From assembly GCF_019746665.1 (NCBI RefSeq), contig NZ_JAIERS010000024.1, positions 1-64,000 of the forward strand: DNA of 64,000 nucleotides, read 5' to 3'. A model generated the notes under the pieces. It did no database searches, was not told the DNA's origin, and saw nothing but the letters and a program-made list of their open reading frames with translations. Shown piece by piece: positions 44,737-53,446 of the stretch. A program made the position numbers and the translations under genes. The DNA comes from Sphingomonas sp. (GTDB lineage Bacteria; Pseudomonadota; Alphaproteobacteria; Sphingomonadales; Sphingomonadaceae). The stretch's first letter is position 1. Each line of letters begins with the position of its first letter.

Positions 44737-46146
44737 ATGACGCAGCAGGCGCGGCCGGCTTCGCCATCGACCGATGATCGCCTGGCCGAGCGACCGCTCG
44801 CCGAACTGCTCGAGCGCTGCGGCGTCGGCATCCACCGCTATGATGTTCGCACCGGCGAAATCACCTGGGATCCACTGCTGCACCGGGTCTGGGGCCTGCC
44901 TGCTGGCGAACCAGTGACGTATGATCGTTGGAGCGCCGCGGTCCACCCCGAGGATCGCGCCGCGGTGGAGGCTCGTGTCGCGGTCGCGCTCGATCCCGAC
45001 GGTCCGCATATGTACGAGGCGCAGTACCGCGTATTGCCACGCGACGGCGGGCCGGAACAAGCCGTGCTCGCGACCGGCTTCGTCACTTTCGAGGGGCGGC
45101 AGGCGGTACGGCTGGAGGGCACGGTGCAGCTGCTGCGCTGTCCGCAACGGTTGGAGGCGATGCGCCGTGCGAGCGAAGAGCGCGCGCTGGAAAACACACA
45201 CGAGGCGGCGGCGGTCTATGAGGCCGCGCCGCTGGGGATCGTGCTGTTCGACACCGATTTCCGCTTCAAGCGGATCAACTCACGGCTCGCGATGATCAAC
45301 GGCCTGCCGCCCGAGGCACATTATGGCCGCGCCATCGAGGAAATCCTGCCGCCCGCGACCTGCGAGGCGCTGCGTGCGATGCAGCCACGCTTGCTGGCCG
45401 GCGAGGAAGTGGGCGGTATCGAGATCACTGGCTGGGACGATGTGGCGCAGGCGGAGCGAAGCTGGCTTGTCGCCTATCGCCCGTTACGTGACGGCGGGCG
45501 CCACATCACCGGCTTTCTCGGCACGATCATCGACATCACCGATCGCAAGCAGGCCGAGGCGCGCGAGAAGCTGCTTGCGCGCGAGGTCGATCACCGCGCC
45601 AAGAACCTGCTGAGCATCGTCCAGTCGCTCGCCACCCTCACCCGCGCGCCGACGATCGAGGCGTATCGCGAAGCGCTCGGCAACCGGCTCCAGGCGCTCG
45701 CCCGCGCGCACGGGCTGCTGGCGCAGGCAGGATGGAGCAGTGTCGATCTGGCGGCAATCGTCGCGCGAGAGCTGGAACCCTATGCCGGCGCCACCCCCGA
45801 TCGCTGCACGGCGAGCGGGCCGCCGGTCGCGCTCGCCCCCGAAACCGCGCAGGCGTTCGCGCTGGTGCTGCACGAACTCGCGACCAACGCCGCCAAATAT
45901 GGCGCGCTTTCGGTCACCAGTGGCCGGGTGCGGATCGACTGGCGGATCGATCAGGATCAGCTGGTGCTCCGCTGGCAGGAGGAAGGCGGGCCGCCGGTGG
46001 TGCCGCCGGCCGGGCGCGGCTTCGGCTCCCGGCTGATCGAGCAGAGCGTCACGCGCAGCCTGGATGGCATGGTGCGCAAGGATTGGGCACCGGACGGCCT
46101 GATCGCCACGCTCTCGGTGCCCAGCGCGCGCCTGCTCGCCGCCTGA
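44737..46146 (+). CDS. PAS-PAS HWE-family sensor histidine kinase
   Basis: 469 residues, predicted soluble. Two PAS domains lie at about residues 25-125 (GVGIHRYDVRTGEITWDPLLHRVWG) and 150-280 (EAAPLGIVLFDTDFRFKRINSRLAMING). An HWE/HisKA_2 transmitter follows, with the phospho-accepting His in REVDHRAKNLLSIVQS, then an HATPase with HELATNAAKYGALS and GFGSRLIEQ. Such kinases often answer light, redox or general stress through PhyR-type regulators in alphaproteobacteria. No response regulator is adjacent, so it is an orphan here. Confidence 0.9.
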   Translation: MTQQARPASPSTDDRLAERPLAELLERCGVGIHRYDVRTGEITWDPLLHRVWGLPAGEPVTYDRWSAAVHPEDRAAVEARVAVALDPDGPHMYEAQYRVLPRDGGPEQAVLATGFVTFEGRQAVRLEGTVQLLRCPQRLEAMRRASEERALENTHEAAAVYEAAPLGIVLFDTDFRFKRINSRLAMINGLPPEAHYGRAIEEILPPATCEALRAMQPRLLAGEEVGGIEITGWDDVAQAERSWLVAYRPLRDGGRHITGFLGTIIDITDRKQAEAREKLLAREVDHRAKNLLSIVQSLATLTRAPTIEAYREALGNRLQALARAHGLLAQAGWSSVDLAAIVARELEPYAGATPDRCTASGPPVALAPETAQAFALVLHELATNAAKYGALSVTSGRVRIDWRIDQDQLVLRWQEEGGPPVVPPAGRGFGSRLIEQSVTRSLDGMVRKDWAPDGLIATLSVPSARLLAA

Positions 46147-46147
46147 A

Positions 46148-46176
46148 CCGCCGGCGCGCCGTTCACGCGCCGGCGG
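46148..46176. terminator. Bidirectional hairpin between convergent genes
   Basis: CCGCCGGCGCG and CGCGCCGGCGG form a perfect 11-bp GC stem with loop CCGTTCA. It starts 1 base after the kinase stop and ends 6 bases before the stop of the opposing gene. There is no T-run, so termination strength is uncertain, but the position suits both directions. Confidence 0.6.
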
Positions 46177-46182
46177 GATGGG

Positions 46183-46704
46183 TCAGTAGCCCGACGCGGC
46201 GGTCTGGCGGCTGGCGTTATGCCCGCCATGGCGATGCAAGATGCCAAGCGCCGTCTCCGGATCGATCCCGGCTTCACGCGTGTCGACCGAGACGAACACG
46301 CCGCCCTGGCCGAGCCGGCCTTCATAATAGCGAGCATCGTCCTGGCTCACGCCGTGCGCCATCAGCGCCTCGTTGAGCGAGCCGGCGACCGCGCCTGCCG
46401 CCGCGCCGATGCCCAGCGCGCTGGGGACCGCCGCCGCCGCGATCGCGCCCGCCGCCGCGAGCGGCCCCACGCCTGGAATCGCGAGCGCCGCCACGCCCAG
46501 CCCGGCACCGAGCGCGCCGCCGCCGAGCAGGCCGCGGATCATACTGCCGCCGTTATCCTCTTCGTCGAGATCGGTGGTGCTCTGGGTCTCGCCGTCGCGA
46601 CCAATCACGGAGAGCGCCGAGTCGCGCGCGCCGGCGTCCCGTAGCGCCGCGATCGCTCGCTGGGCGTCGTCGCTGCTATCGAACATCGCGGAAACTGTGT
46701 GCAT
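46183..46704 (-). CDS. Gly/Ala-rich stress-type protein (GsiB/17M-like N-terminal domain)
   Basis: 173 residues. HTVSAMFDSSDDAQRAIAALRDAGARDSALSVIGRD resembles the N-terminal fold of general stress protein 17M-like proteins. It is followed by an acidic stretch (TTDLDEEDN) and a long Gly/Ala-rich hydrophobic part at about residues 55-110, which looks like a glycine-zipper membrane hairpin. The tail GVSQDDARYYEGRLGQGGVFVSVD is conserved in similar proteins, as is HRHGGHNA. The function is unknown; a role at the membrane under stress is a guess. The start is ATG 46704. Confidence 0.75.
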   Translation of the reverse strand: MHTVSAMFDSSDDAQRAIAALRDAGARDSALSVIGRDGETQSTTDLDEEDNGGSMIRGLLGGGALGAGLGVAALAIPGVGPLAAAGAIAAAAVPSALGIGAAAGAVAGSLNEALMAHGVSQDDARYYEGRLGQGGVFVSVDTREAGIDPETALGILHRHGGHNASRQTAASGY

Positions 46705-46772
46705 CTTGGCCTCCTGGCTGATCCCCCGCCGATGCAGGGACAACCACAGGCCGGGGCAGCCGTTCCGCGCGG

Positions 46773-47021
46773 CTAGTCTTGGGCGCGCCAGCAGGCGTAA
46801 AAAAAGCTGCTCACTTGCAGCGCGGCGGCGGTGGCGAAGGCGGCGACGCACAGCAATTGCAGCTGCTCGCCAAGCGGCGCCACCAGCACGCCATAAGCGA
46901 GAATCAGGCAGGCAAGGCCGGCAGCGGTGATCGAGGCGAGGCGCACCAGCAGCGGCAGATTGCGCCAGACGCAATCATGCGTCTCTCCCGGGGCGGCAAT
47001 CAGGCTCTCCATCTCGCGCAT
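46773..47021 (-). CDS. Small two-pass membrane protein, hypothetical
   Basis: 82 residues from ATG 47021, with an alternative ATG three codons later. Polar N-terminus (MREMESLIAAPGETHDCVWRN), then two membrane segments: LLVRLASITAAGLACLILAYGVLVA and LCVAAFATAAALQVSSFFYA. It resembles no family I can name. The open frame extends to 47117 but would overlap the mltG region without a better start. It is upstream of the stress-type gene on the same strand, with 68 bases between, and may share its transcript. Confidence 0.55.
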   Translation of the reverse strand: MREMESLIAAPGETHDCVWRNLPLLVRLASITAAGLACLILAYGVLVAPLGEQLQLLCVAAFATAAALQVSSFFYACWRAQD

Positions 47022-47083
47022 GGCAATATCCACGCTGGTAATGCGCGGGAGTGTATCATGCGATGACGCTAGGACAAGCGTTG

Positions 47084-48049
47084 TCAGATACCGTGTGCCG
47101 CGCGGAAAGCGCGCCATTTCTGTACGTTGCGGTTATGCTGGTCGAGCGTGTCGGCGAAGACGTGCCCGCCGCTGCCATCCGCGACGAAATAGACCGCGCT
47201 CGAGTCGGCGGGATCGAGCACCGCGTCGATCGAGGCGCGCCCGGGATTGCAGATCGGCCCCTTCGGCAGGCCGCTCATCGCATAGGTGTTGTACCCGTTC
47301 TTGGCGCGCAGTTCCGACAGCAGGATGCGCCGGCCGAGCGGCTTGCCCTTGGTGATGGGGTAAATCGTCGTCGGATCGGCCTGGAGCGGCATCCCGCGCT
47401 TCAGCCGGTTGGAATAGACCGCCGCGACCAGCCGCCGCTCGCTTGGCTTGCCGGTTTCCTTCTCGACGATCGAGGCGAGGATCAGCGCCTCGCGCGGGGT
47501 GCTCACCGCGAGTCCCGGCTTGCGTCGTTCCCAGGCGGCGGCGAGATAGGCGACCATCGCCTGCTGCATCCGATCGACCACGCTCTCGCGCGTGTCGCCG
47601 GGCTGGAAGCTGTAGCTGTCGGGGAGCACGCTGCCTTCCACGGGCACCGGCACCGTGCCCTCGAGCCCGGGAGTCGCGATCAGCCGTTCCTGCACCAGCA
47701 CCGCCGGCCAGCCTTCGGGAATGGTAACGAAACGCTGGATCGTCCGCCCGCCCTGGAGCAGCTTCAGGATGTCGGCGGCGGAAAGCCCGCGCGGCAGGCG
47801 ATAATCGCCCGATTTGATCGGATCGGCCGCGCCGAACAGCCGGGCGTAGAGCTTGAAGCGCGCGGCCGAGCGGATCGCCCCGGCCTGTTCCAGCCGCTCG
47901 GCGGTCGCGGCGAGCGAGGCACCCTCGGGCACTTCGAAGCTCAGCGCCCGGGCGGAAGGGCCGCGCCCGCCCCAGTCCTGCGCCACGAACAGCGCCCCGC
48001 CGACCAGCGCGACGATCCCGATCAGCAGCAGCCAGCCAAGCCTGCGCAC
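47084..48049 (-). CDS. mltG: Endolytic murein transglycosylase MltG
   Basis: 321 residues. An N-terminal membrane anchor (LGWLLLIGIVALVGGALFVA) is followed by a LysM-like part (SFEVPEGASLAATAERLEQAG) and the YceG catalytic domain. That domain has LILASIVEKETGKPSERRLVAAVYSNRL (catalytic Glu in the VEKE motif), LQADPTTIYP, YNTYAMSGLPKGPICNPGRASIDA and VADGSGGHVFADT. It cuts nascent glycan strands and sets their length. The GTG start at 48049 places the anchor correctly. It follows fabF by 14 bases. Confidence 0.94.
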   Translation of the reverse strand: MRRLGWLLLIGIVALVGGALFVAQDWGGRGPSARALSFEVPEGASLAATAERLEQAGAIRSAARFKLYARLFGAADPIKSGDYRLPRGLSAADILKLLQGGRTIQRFVTIPEGWPAVLVQERLIATPGLEGTVPVPVEGSVLPDSYSFQPGDTRESVVDRMQQAMVAYLAAAWERRKPGLAVSTPREALILASIVEKETGKPSERRLVAAVYSNRLKRGMPLQADPTTIYPITKGKPLGRRILLSELRAKNGYNTYAMSGLPKGPICNPGRASIDAVLDPADSSAVYFVADGSGGHVFADTLDQHNRNVQKWRAFRAAHGI

Positions 48050-48063
48050 CCCGCGCCCCCTTC

Positions 48064-49326
48064 TCAGTCGATCGCCTTCATCACCAGGCTGGCATTGGTG
48101 CCGCCAAAGCCGAAGCTGTTGTTCAGCACCGCCTTCACCCGCCGCTGCTTGGCGACATGCGGCACCAGATCGACGCCGGCGCAATTCTCGCTCGGATTGT
48201 CTAGGTTGAGCGTCGGCGGCACGATCTGGTCGCGCATCGCCAGGATGCAGAAGATGCTCTCCACCGCCCCGGCGCCGCCGAGCAGATGGCCGATCGCCGA
48301 TTTGGTCGAGCTCATCGACAGCGTGCCGATCGCGTTGCCGAACAGCCGCCGCACCGCGCCCAGTTCCAGCTCGTCGCCAAGCGGGGTGGAGGTGCCGTGC
48401 GCGTTCACATAGTCGATGTCGCCGAGCGAAAGCCCGGACTTGCGCATCGCCATCTGCATCGATCGAAAGGCACCCGATCCTTCGGGATGCGGCGCGGTGA
48501 CGTGATAGGCGTCGCCCGACAGGCCATAGCCCACCACTTCGGCGTAAATCTTGGCGCCGCGCCGCTTGGCGCGCTCATATTCCTCGAGCACGACCACGCC
48601 CGCGCCCTCGCCCATCACGAAGCCATCGCGGTCCTGGTCATACGGCCGGCTGCCGCGTTCGGGCGTGTCGTTGAAGCCGGTCGAAAGCGCGCGTGCCTGC
48701 GCGAAGCCGGCGATGCCGATCGGGCAGATCGCCGCTTCCGCGCCGCCCGCGAGCATCACATCGGCATCGTCCATCGCGATCATCCGCGCGGCGTCGCCGA
48801 TCGAGTGCGCGCCGGTCGAACAAGCGGTGACGACGGCGTGGTTCGGCCCCATCAGGCCGTATTTGATCGAGACCTGGCCCGAGATCAGGTTGATCAGCCG
48901 GCCATGGACGAAGTGCGGCGAAACGCGGCGTGGTCCCTTATGCTCCAGCACCAGCGATTCGCTCTCGATGCCCGGTAGGCCACCAATGCCCGAGCCGATC
49001 GAGCAGCCAGCGCGGAACCGTTCTTCCTCGCTCATGTCGAGCAGGCCGGCGTCCTCGATCGCCTGGCCGGCGGCGTCGATGCCGAACACGATGAACGGAT
49101 CGACCTGGCGCTGCACCTTGTGATCGACGCGCTTGCCGGGATCGAAGCCCCAGGCGTGGTCCTTGGGCTTCACCTCGCAGGCGATGCGGCAGGCATAATC
49201 GGTCGCGTCGAAATGGGTGATGTGCCCCGCGCCCGATTTGGCCGCGATCAGATTCGCCCAGCTCGTCTCGACATCGGCGCCCAGCGGCGTGACCAGCCCC
49301 AGCCCCGTGACGACAACCCGACGCAT
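48064..49326 (-). CDS. fabF: Beta-ketoacyl-ACP synthase II
   Basis: 420 residues, thiolase fold. It starts MRRVVVTGLGLVTPLGADVE. The catalytic Cys is in AVVTACSTGAHSIGDA and the His residues in YVNAHGTSTPLGD and KSAIGHLLGGAGAVE. FGFGGTNASLV is at the C-terminus. It elongates acyl-ACP with malonyl-ACP and makes the cis-unsaturated products used in membrane fluidity control. It follows acpP by 107 bases and precedes mltG, in the conserved fab cluster. Confidence 0.97.
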   Translation of the reverse strand: MRRVVVTGLGLVTPLGADVETSWANLIAAKSGAGHITHFDATDYACRIACEVKPKDHAWGFDPGKRVDHKVQRQVDPFIVFGIDAAGQAIEDAGLLDMSEEERFRAGCSIGSGIGGLPGIESESLVLEHKGPRRVSPHFVHGRLINLISGQVSIKYGLMGPNHAVVTACSTGAHSIGDAARMIAMDDADVMLAGGAEAAICPIGIAGFAQARALSTGFNDTPERGSRPYDQDRDGFVMGEGAGVVVLEEYERAKRRGAKIYAEVVGYGLSGDAYHVTAPHPEGSGAFRSMQMAMRKSGLSLGDIDYVNAHGTSTPLGDELELGAVRRLFGNAIGTLSMSSTKSAIGHLLGGAGAVESIFCILAMRDQIVPPTLNLDNPSENCAGVDLVPHVAKQRRVKAVLNNSFGFGGTNASLVMKAID

Positions 49327-49433
49327 TGTTCCACTCTCCTAAACCGTCAAAATCGAAACGGCTCCGTCGCCCCGGTTGATGCCGAGCGCGCGGAGCCGCT
49401 TGAGCGGGGTTTACCCCCGGAAGAACAGGGCGA

Positions 49434-49670
49434 TCAGCCCTGATGCTCGTCGATATAAGTGATCGCATCCTTCACGGTGCTGATCTTTTCGGCGGCATCG
49501 TCGGGAATTTCGACGCCGAATTCTTCCTCGAAAGCCATCACCAATTCGACGATGTCGAGGCTGTCCGCGCTCAGATCATCGATGAAGCTCGCATCCTCGG
49601 TCACCTTGTCGGCTTCCACACCCAGATGCTCGACGACGATCTTCTTTACGCGATCGGCGGTCTCGCTCAT
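49434..49670 (-). CDS. acpP: Acyl carrier protein
   Basis: 78 residues, strongly acidic. [20 protein letters not shown] contains the DSL Ser that receives 4'-phosphopantetheine. It opens [19 protein letters not shown] and ends [10 protein letters not shown], the standard AcpP plan. It carries growing fatty acyl chains. The second ATG (49670) is chosen, as in most family members; an upstream ATG would add three residues. It lies between fabG and fabF. Confidence 0.98.
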   Translation of the reverse strand: MSETADRVKKIVVEHLGVEADKVTEDASFIDDLSADSLDIVELVMAFEEEFGVEIPDDAAEKISTVKDAITYIDEHQG

Positions 49671-49763
49671 GCTTTCCATCCCTCTTTCAATTGGGGTTCA
49701 ACAGCGGGGAGCCGTAGAACGCGCGCCCCCGGCTGACAAGAGGCCGCGAATAAGCGGAGGCGC

Positions 49764-50501
49764 TTACAGCATCGCCATACCGCCGTTCACGTGCAGCGTC
49801 TGCCCCGTCACATAGCCCGCCTCGCGGCTCGCGAGATAGACGACCGCCGCCGCCACGTCGCTCCCCTGCCCCAGCGCGCCCGCCGGGATACGGCCGAGCA
49901 AAGCGGTCTTCTGCGCCTCGGGCAGCACGTCGGTCATCGCCGACTGGATGAAGCCGGGCGCGACGCAATTGGCGGTGATGCCGCGGCTCGCCAGTTCCTG
50001 CGCCATCGCCTTGGTCATCGCCGTCAGCGCGCCCTTGGAGGCCGCGTAATTGGCCTGGCCGGGGTTACCCGTCGCGCCGACGACCGAGGTGATCGAAATG
50101 ATCCGCCCGAACCGTGCTTTCATCATTGGCTTGGCGGCGGCGCGGGCGAGGCGGAAGGCGGCTTCCAGGTTCACGCGGATCACCTGGTCCCATTCCTCGT
50201 CCTTCATCCGCATCAGCAGATTGTCGCGAGTGACGCCGGCGTTGTTGACAAGGATGTCGAGCTTGCCGAGCGCCTCCACCGCGCGCGGAACGAGGCCGTC
50301 GACCGCGGCGCCATCGCCCAGATCGCAGGCGAGCGCGACGTGATCGCCGCCGAGTTCGGCCTGGAAAGCGGCGAGCTTATCGGGGTTGGAGCCCGACAGC
50401 GCGAGCCGCGCCCCCTGCCCCGCGAGCCCCCGCGCGATCGCCGAGCCGATCCCCCCGGAAGCGCCGGTGACGAGCGCGGTCATGCCTGTAAGGTCGAACA
50501 T
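49764..50501 (-). CDS. fabG: 3-oxoacyl-ACP reductase
   Basis: 245 residues, short-chain dehydrogenase. TGASGGIGSAIARGLAGQGA is the NADPH loop, then NNAGVTRDNLLMRM and the catalytic Ser-Tyr-Lys in ISITSVVGATGNPGQANYAASKGAL. GYVTGQTLHVNGGMAML is the typical C-terminus. It reduces 3-oxoacyl-ACP in chain elongation. The start at 50501 has GGAG at a good distance. That ribosome site lies inside the 3' end of the inserted GxxExxY gene, whose stop is only 2 bases away. Confidence 0.96.
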   Translation of the reverse strand: MFDLTGMTALVTGASGGIGSAIARGLAGQGARLALSGSNPDKLAAFQAELGGDHVALACDLGDGAAVDGLVPRAVEALGKLDILVNNAGVTRDNLLMRMKDEEWDQVIRVNLEAAFRLARAAAKPMMKARFGRIISITSVVGATGNPGQANYAASKGALTAMTKAMAQELASRGITANCVAPGFIQSAMTDVLPEAQKTALLGRIPAGALGQGSDVAAAVVYLASREAGYVTGQTLHVNGGMAML

Positions 50502-50503
50502 GG

Positions 50504-50938
50504 TCACTCCTTTGTCGAAGAAGAATCTTGGTTCACGCGGAGGCGCGGAGACGCGGAGAAATGGTCGTTGACGACGCGCCTGATCCCTTCCTTCAAGGTG
50601 GCGCCCCCGAAATTAAGCAACAGCCCGACGGGCTGTTTGGTGAGACGCAAATTGGTAAGGAGCTGTTTGCCATGCACTGGCAGCAGCTGGTCAACCGATT
50701 TGATCTCGACGATAAGACGATGATCCACAAGCAGGTCGATGCGAAAAGCGTTTTCAACACGAACGCCGTCAAATTCAATGTCGATCGCCCGCTGCCGGGC
50801 AACGGCATAACCGTCCTTGATCAATCGGGCGGCGAGCAGCGTTTCATAGACGCTTTCCAGCAGCCCCGGTCCTAGTTCCCGGTGCAACTTCAAGGCGACG
50901 TCAATTATGTCACCCGATACCGCGTCAATGTCCCGCAT
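50504..50938 (-). CDS. GxxExxY protein (PD-(D/E)XK nuclease-like)
   Basis: 144 residues. The family name motif is in LGPGLLESVYETLLAARL (GxxExxY). The core FRIDLLVDHRLIVEIKSVDQL carries the Asp and Glu-x-Lys of a PD-(D/E)XK nuclease fold, and LLTNLRLTKQPVGLLLNFGG is the conserved C-terminal part. The biological role of the family is not established. It lies between fabD and fabG in operon orientation. Both ends of its coding region abut or include the terminal inverted repeats, and the last codons (SPRLRVNQ) are encoded by one repeat. Confidence 0.9.
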   Translation of the reverse strand: MRDIDAVSGDIIDVALKLHRELGPGLLESVYETLLAARLIKDGYAVARQRAIDIEFDGVRVENAFRIDLLVDHRLIVEIKSVDQLLPVHGKQLLTNLRLTKQPVGLLLNFGGATLKEGIRRVVNDHFSASPRLRVNQDSSSTKE

Positions 50939-50970
50939 CTCTGCGCCTCCGCGTCTCCGCGTGAACCAAA
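50529..50970. mobile_element. GxxExxY cassette with ~30-base terminal inverted repeats
   Basis: TTGGTTCACGCGGAG opens a repeat at 50529-50559 on the plus strand. The same word, followed by a similar ACGCGGAG-rich tail, opens an inverted copy at 50939-50969 on the minus strand. The two copies differ mainly in the order of their GGCGCGGAG and ACGCGGAG units. They enclose the GxxExxY gene. The outer edge lies 4 bases from the fabD stop, so the cassette fills the fabD-fabG gap exactly. Confidence 0.7.
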
Positions 50971-50973
50971 AAT

Positions 50974-51906
50974 CTAAAGGCTGTGCGCCAACCCCTCGAT
51001 GTCCGCCATCGTCACCACGCTCACAGGCTCGGCCTTCACGGTGCGCTTCACCATCGGGCTCAGCACTTTCGCGCCGAATTCGACGAACTGCTCAACGCCC
51101 GCCGCTTCCATCGCGAGCAGCGATTCGCGCCAGCGGACCATGCCTGTAACCTGCTCGACCAGCCGCGCGCGCATCTCGGTCGGGTCGCTTACGGGGGCGG
51201 CGGTGACGTTGGCGAACACCGGGACGAAAGGCGCGACGATCCGCGCGCCCTCCAACGCTGCCGCCATCGCCTCGGCGGCCGGCGCCATCAGCGGGCAATG
51301 GAATGGCGCGGAGACCGGCAGCGCCGTGCCCTTCTTCACGCCGAATTCCTTGCACAGCCCAATCGCGCGCTCGATTGCCGCCGCATGACCGGAAAGCACC
51401 ACCTGCCCCTCGGCATTGTCGTTAGCGACGGCGCAGACCTCGCCTTCAGCCGCCGCCGCCGCGACCGCTTGCGCCTGATCCAGGGTCGCGCCGAGCAGCG
51501 CCGCCATGCCCCCGACCCCGACCGGCACCGCCCATTGCATCGCCTGGCCGCGCAATTTCAGCAGCCGCGCGGTCGTCGCCAGGTCGAGCGCGCCCGCCGC
51601 GCACAGCGCGCTATATTCGCCGAGCGAATGGCCAGCGACGAACGCCGCCTTCTCGGCGAGCGCTACCCCGCCCTCGCGCTCCAGCACGCGCAGCGTCGCG
51701 ATGGCGTTCGCCATGATCGCCGGCTGGGCGTTCTCGGTGAGAGTGAGTTCCTCGGCCGGGCCTTCCTTCATCAGGCGGAACAGGTGCTGGCCGATCGCCT
51801 CGTCGACCTCCTCGAACACCTCGCGCGCGGCCACGCTTGCGTCGGCCAGCGCCGCGCCCATGCCGACCGCCTGGCTGCCCTGGCCCGGAAAGATGAAAGC
51901 GCGCAC
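50974..51906 (-). CDS. fabD: Malonyl-CoA:ACP transacylase
   Basis: 310 residues, alpha/beta-hydrolase-like. [14 protein letters not shown] is at the N-terminus, the nucleophile Ser is in [18 protein letters not shown], and the catalytic His region is [17 protein letters not shown]. It loads malonyl groups on ACP. It is the first gene of the run fabD-GxxExxY-fabG-acpP-fabF-mltG and diverges from rpsF across 203 bases. Confidence 0.96.
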   Translation of the reverse strand: MRAFIFPGQGSQAVGMGAALADASVAAREVFEEVDEAIGQHLFRLMKEGPAEELTLTENAQPAIMANAIATLRVLEREGGVALAEKAAFVAGHSLGEYSALCAAGALDLATTARLLKLRGQAMQWAVPVGVGGMAALLGATLDQAQAVAAAAAEGEVCAVANDNAEGQVVLSGHAAAIERAIGLCKEFGVKKGTALPVSAPFHCPLMAPAAEAMAAALEGARIVAPFVPVFANVTAAPVSDPTEMRARLVEQVTGMVRWRESLLAMEAAGVEQFVEFGAKVLSPMVKRTVKAEPVSVVTMADIEGLAHSL

Positions 51907-51971
51907 TGCCTGTCCCCTGCTTGTCCGAAAGCGGTCGCGGTAGAAATCGGGGCGCCACTTGGCAAGCAGCC

Positions 51972-51999
51972 TTGCATTTCGCGGCGATCGCTGTATGTG
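51972..51999 (+). promoter_or_regulatory. Possible sigma-70 promoter for rpsF-rpsR-rplI
   Basis: TTGCAT at 51972-51977 and TATGTG at 51994-51999 are 16 bases apart. The predicted leader of about 100 bases holds a stem GCGCC/GGCGC near 52003-52018 and a short hairpin TTCGCA/TGCGGA near 52064. In other bacteria S6:S18 can repress its own mRNA through a leader hairpin; I cannot confirm that motif here. Confidence 0.4.
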
Positions 52000-52109
52000 C
52001 CGCGCCTTCGGTGGCGCCCTGCGCCGCCGTGCTTACCCGTGGACGACAGCCGGAGGGGGCCTTCGCATGGTGCGGATGCTCAGCGATCGGCCAAAATGAA
52101 GGACAAGGC

Positions 52110-52508
52110 ATGGCTCTTTACGAGCACGTCTTCCTTGCGCGCCAGGATCTGGCACAGGCGCAGGTGGACCAGCTGGCCGAAATGGCCACCAAGATCATCG
52201 AGGAAAATCAGGGCCGGATCGTCAAGACCGAAACCTGGGGCCTGCGCAGCCTGGCGTACAAGATCGCCAAGAACCGCAAGGCACATTATGTCATGCTGGA
52301 AATCGAAGCCCCGGCCGGCGTCGTCGCCGAGCTCGAGCGGCAGATCCGCATCAATGAAGACATCATCCGCTATCTCACCATCCGCGTCGACGCGCATGAG
52401 AATGGCCCGAGCGCGATGATGCGCAAGGGCGACCGCGACGGCCGCCGCCGCGAGCGTGAAGGCGGTGATCGCCCGCGCCGCGACCGCGATGGCTTCGACG
52501 GCGAATAA
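52110..52508 (+). CDS. rpsF: 30S ribosomal protein S6
   Basis: 132 residues. It starts [21 protein letters not shown] and has the S6 core [34 protein letters not shown], then [19 protein letters not shown]. The last ~30 residues are a charged Arg/Asp/Gly-rich tail, common in alphaproteobacteria. S6 binds with S18 in the platform of the small subunit. The ATG at 52110 follows GGACAAGG. rpsR begins 14 bases after its stop. Confidence 0.97.
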   Translation: MALYEHVFLARQDLAQAQVDQLAEMATKIIEENQGRIVKTETWGLRSLAYKIAKNRKAHYVMLEIEAPAGVVAELERQIRINEDIIRYLTIRVDAHENGPSAMMRKGDRDGRRREREGGDRPRRDRDGFDGE

Positions 52509-52522
52509 GGAGGACTAGACCC

Positions 52523-52747
52523 ATGGCACGCCCCTTTTTCCGCCGCCGCAAGAGCTGCCCCTTCTCCGCCAAGGACGCGCCGCGCATCGATTACAAGGAT
52601 GTGCGCCTGCTGCAGGGCTTCGTTTCGGAGCGCGGCAAGATCGTCCCCTCGCGCATCACCAGCGTGAGCGCGAAGAAGCAGCGCGAACTCGCCCAGGCGA
52701 TCAAGCGCGCCCGTCACCTGGGCTTGCTGCCCTATATCGTTAAGTAA
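52523..52747 (+). CDS. rpsR: 30S ribosomal protein S18
   Basis: 74 residues. [13 protein letters not shown] is the N-terminus, then [25 protein letters not shown] and [21 protein letters not shown], a canonical S18. It partners S6 in the 30S platform. A good AAGGAGG ribosome site precedes the ATG. It is the middle gene of the rpsF-rpsR-rplI operon. Confidence 0.98.
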   Translation: MARPFFRRRKSCPFSAKDAPRIDYKDVRLLQGFVSERGKIVPSRITSVSAKKQRELAQAIKRARHLGLLPYIVK

Positions 52748-52759
52748 GGAGCTGAGCAG

Positions 52760-53341
52760 ATGGATGTGATCCTGCTGGAACGCGTCGAGAAGCTCGGCGG
52801 TATCGGCGATGTGGTGAAGGTGAAGGATGGGTTCGCCCGTAACTACCTGTTGCCGCGCAAGAAGGCGCTGCGCGCGAACGAGGCGAACCGCCGCGTGTTC
52901 GAGGCCAATCGCGAGCGGATCGTGGCGGAGAACGCCGCCCGCCGCGCCGACGCCGAGAAGGACGCGAAGACTATCGACGGCGTGACGCTGACGCTCATTC
53001 GCCAGTCGTCGAACACCGGCCAGCTTTACGGCTCGGTCGCGGTGCGCGATCTGGTCGAGGCGTTCGAGGCGCTCGGCCACAAGGTCGGCAAGGCGCAGAT
53101 CGTGCTCGACCGCCCGATCAAGACGATCGGCCTGCACGAGGTGAAGGTGGCGCTTCATCCGGAAGTGCCGGTGATGGTGAAGGTGAACGTCGCCCGCTCG
53201 CCCGAAGAGGCCGAGATGCAGGCCGCCGGCGTCGACGTGATGGCGCAGGTGTTCGAGGAAGGCCGCGAACAGACCGGCTTCACCGAAGAGCGCGATCCCA
53301 ACCTGGAAGTCGGCGAAATCGCGAGCGACGCCCAGGGCTGA
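52760..53341 (+). CDS. rplI: 50S ribosomal protein L9
   Basis: 193 residues. The N-terminal RNA-binding domain is MDVILLERVEKLGGIGDVVKVKDGFARNYLLPRKKA, then the long central helix (RRVFEANRERIVAENAARRADAEKDA). The C-terminal domain has YGSVAVRDLVEAFEALGH and IKTIGLHEVKVALHPEV. The tail of about 45 residues beyond the domain is acidic and longer than in E. coli. It is the last gene of its operon, followed by a strong terminator. Confidence 0.97.
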   Translation: MDVILLERVEKLGGIGDVVKVKDGFARNYLLPRKKALRANEANRRVFEANRERIVAENAARRADAEKDAKTIDGVTLTLIRQSSNTGQLYGSVAVRDLVEAFEALGHKVGKAQIVLDRPIKTIGLHEVKVALHPEVPVMVKVNVARSPEEAEMQAAGVDVMAQVFEEGREQTGFTEERDPNLEVGEIASDAQG

Positions 53342-53363
53342 GCCCGGCGCGGAGCAAAGATCA

Positions 53364-53398
53364 GGGGCTGTTCCAGGCGATGGAACGGCCCCTTTTCT
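53364..53398 (+). terminator. Rho-independent terminator of the rpsF operon
   Basis: GGGGCTGTTCC and GGAACGGCCCC pair over 11 base pairs, with one G-T wobble and loop AGGCGAT, and TTTTCTT follows. It starts 22 bases after the rplI stop. Confidence 0.88.
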
Positions 53399-53446
53399 TA
53401 TGTCCAACGCGGCAATGAGCCCGTTAAACTCGGCGCGGGCAAATGC

